A program made the position numbers and the translations under genes. This document shows, one piece after another, positions 4,792-5,177 of a DNA stretch of 5,177 nt. How positions within the stretch are numbered: position 1 is the stretch's first letter; every line of letters begins with the position of its first letter. The DNA is from Clostridia bacterium. GTDB lineage: Bacteria > Bacillota_A > Clostridia > UBA1212 > UBA1255. The notes beneath the pieces were generated by a model. The model did not search any database. It was not told the origin of the DNA and was given only the letters and a program-made list of their open reading frames with translations. The DNA is taken from positions 1 through 5,177 of the forward strand of contig JAFWZH010000118.1 in the NCBI GenBank assembly GCA_017522515.1, written 5' to 3'.

Positions 4792-4807
4792 TTGTGGATT
4801 TGCAATT

Positions 4808-4853
4808 ATAACGGTTTACCCGTATGCGATTTCGTGTACGGGTAAACCGTTAT
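4808..4853. repeat. 17-bp perfect inverted repeat, hairpin 3 of the non-coding right end
   Basis: ATAACGGTTTACCCGTA (4808-4824) is the exact reverse complement of TACGGGTAAACCGTTAT (4837-4853), with a 12-nt loop (4825-4836). It has the longest perfect stem in the window. There is no T-run on either strand, so it is more likely a protein binding or processing site, or a single-strand structure, than a terminator. Confidence 0.75.
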
Positions 4854-4875
4854 GTTATGGTTTTAGTGTAATATA

Positions 4876-4904
4876 TTGACAAACATTTTCGGTTATGGTA
4901 TAAT
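4876..4904 (+). promoter_or_regulatory. Perfect consensus sigma-A promoter with no gene behind it in the window
   Basis: TTGACA (4876-4881), a 17-bp spacer and TATAAT (4899-4904) match the vegetative consensus at all twelve positions. Transcription should begin near 4911. No open reading frame with a ribosome binding site follows before the window ends at 5177, so it drives either a structured RNA or a long leader of a gene to the right. Confidence 0.88.
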
Positions 4905-4910
4905 AGAAAA

Positions 4911-5177
4911 TGAAAAAGAGGCTCGTCTGAGCGAGGGTAAATAGTGTTTAGGCTCAGAGCGTTCCGGGATATTGCCGGAGGTACATTATTTTATAATGTA
5001 GAAGCCGTTTAGGTTTGATACACCTATATGATACATGGGCTTGTCATAGTAACCTTGTGAATTGAAAAAATGTATCATTAACCTTTGTGTAAGTAATCTT
5101 TTGAAAGCACATTGTAAGCAAAACGTATCGTTGAATGTAGCCGGACATACTGACAAATTGCCGGAGAGATGCTGTAC
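4911..5177 (+). ncRNA. Candidate structured non-coding RNA or long structured leader, 3' end outside the window
   Basis: The stretch behind the consensus promoter has no credible coding frame but many local stems. CTGAGC (4927-4932) pairs with GCTCAG (4952-4957). TCCGG (4963-4967) pairs with CCGGA (4975-4979). TACATTAT (4982-4989) pairs with ATAATGTA (4993-5000). AAGCC (5002-5006) pairs with GGCTT (5038-5042), enclosing TAGGT/ACCTA (5010-5014/5022-5026). ATGATACAT (5028-5036) pairs with ATGTATCAT (5070-5078) as an alternative to the previous stem. ATTGCCGGAG is repeated at 4971-4980 and 5157-5166, and TAACCT(T)TGTG twice near 5049 and 5079. I do not recognise a known riboswitch or RNA family in it. 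It could be a large mobile-element RNA, or the leader and oriT of a downstream gene. Confidence 0.45.

Noticed and set aside
4910..4930. Possible leader peptide MKKRLV after the consensus promoter
   Set aside because: The ATG coincides with the predicted transcription start and has no ribosome binding site; six codons are not evidence of translation.
4921..4940. Hammerhead ribozyme core (CTGA near GAGCGAG)
   Set aside because: The sequence reads CTGAGCGAG rather than CTGANGA, and the required GAAA and cleavage-site elements are not in place.
1..5177. Window as a complete circular plasmid, with the right end joining the left-hand gene
   Set aside because: The frame stays open across the hypothetical junction only back to a TAG at 5138-5140, with no start codon and no relaxase N-terminal domain, so the join would not restore a full gene. 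A longer replicon or element is more likely.

Overview
The window is AT-rich, with Shine-Dalgarno motifs of the GGAGG type, near-consensus -35/-10 promoters with 17-bp spacing, and gene families typical of low-GC Firmicutes. It most resembles accessory DNA from a gut-type Clostridia: a mobilizable plasmid, or the replication/maintenance core of an integrated mobile element. There are no rRNA, tRNA or CRISPR arrays and no metabolic genes. The left-hand gene is cut by the window edge, so this is a slice and not a complete replicon.

Layout, left to right. (1) 1-653 (+): the C-terminal part of a probable MobV/Pre-type mobilization protein. (2) 739-764: a bidirectional terminator separating it from a convergent operon. 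(3) 769-1331 (-): a MazE antitoxin/MazF toxin operon with a clear promoter and a palindrome over the -10 box. (4) about 1391-1784: non-coding DNA between the divergent mazEF and rep genes. It holds a rep promoter flanked by two copies of a 14-bp repeat, then a leader of about 270 nt with two large hairpins. The second hairpin ends in a T-run just before the rep ribosome binding site and looks like a transcription attenuator. (5) 1785-3278 (+): a 497-aa protein with primase-like (archaeo-eukaryotic primase, AEP) motifs and a C-terminal helix-turn-helix, probably the replication protein. A 73-aa cysteine-rich protein is coupled to it by stop/start overlap. (6) 3535-4123 (+): a RelB/DinJ-type antitoxin and YoeB-type toxin operon with an 11+11 bp operator palindrome across its -35 box, closed by a terminator. 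(7) 4178-4636 (+): a helix-turn-helix plus coiled-coil protein resembling the DUF536 family of plasmid replication-associated proteins; its gene carries an unusual cluster of short repeats. (8) 4696-5177: no gene. It contains three strong hairpins in tandem (the first a terminator), then a perfect consensus promoter that drives a non-coding, hairpin-rich stretch running off the window.

Together the genes make a mobile-element backbone: mobilization, replication with apparent copy-number control, two independent addiction modules that penalise loss, and a DUF536-type accessory protein. The least explained parts are the rep leader (1512-1784) and the hairpin/promoter/structured-transcript block at the right end (4746-5177). 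The latter is the best candidate for something not covered by routine annotation, such as a large structured RNA, an origin, or an oriT.
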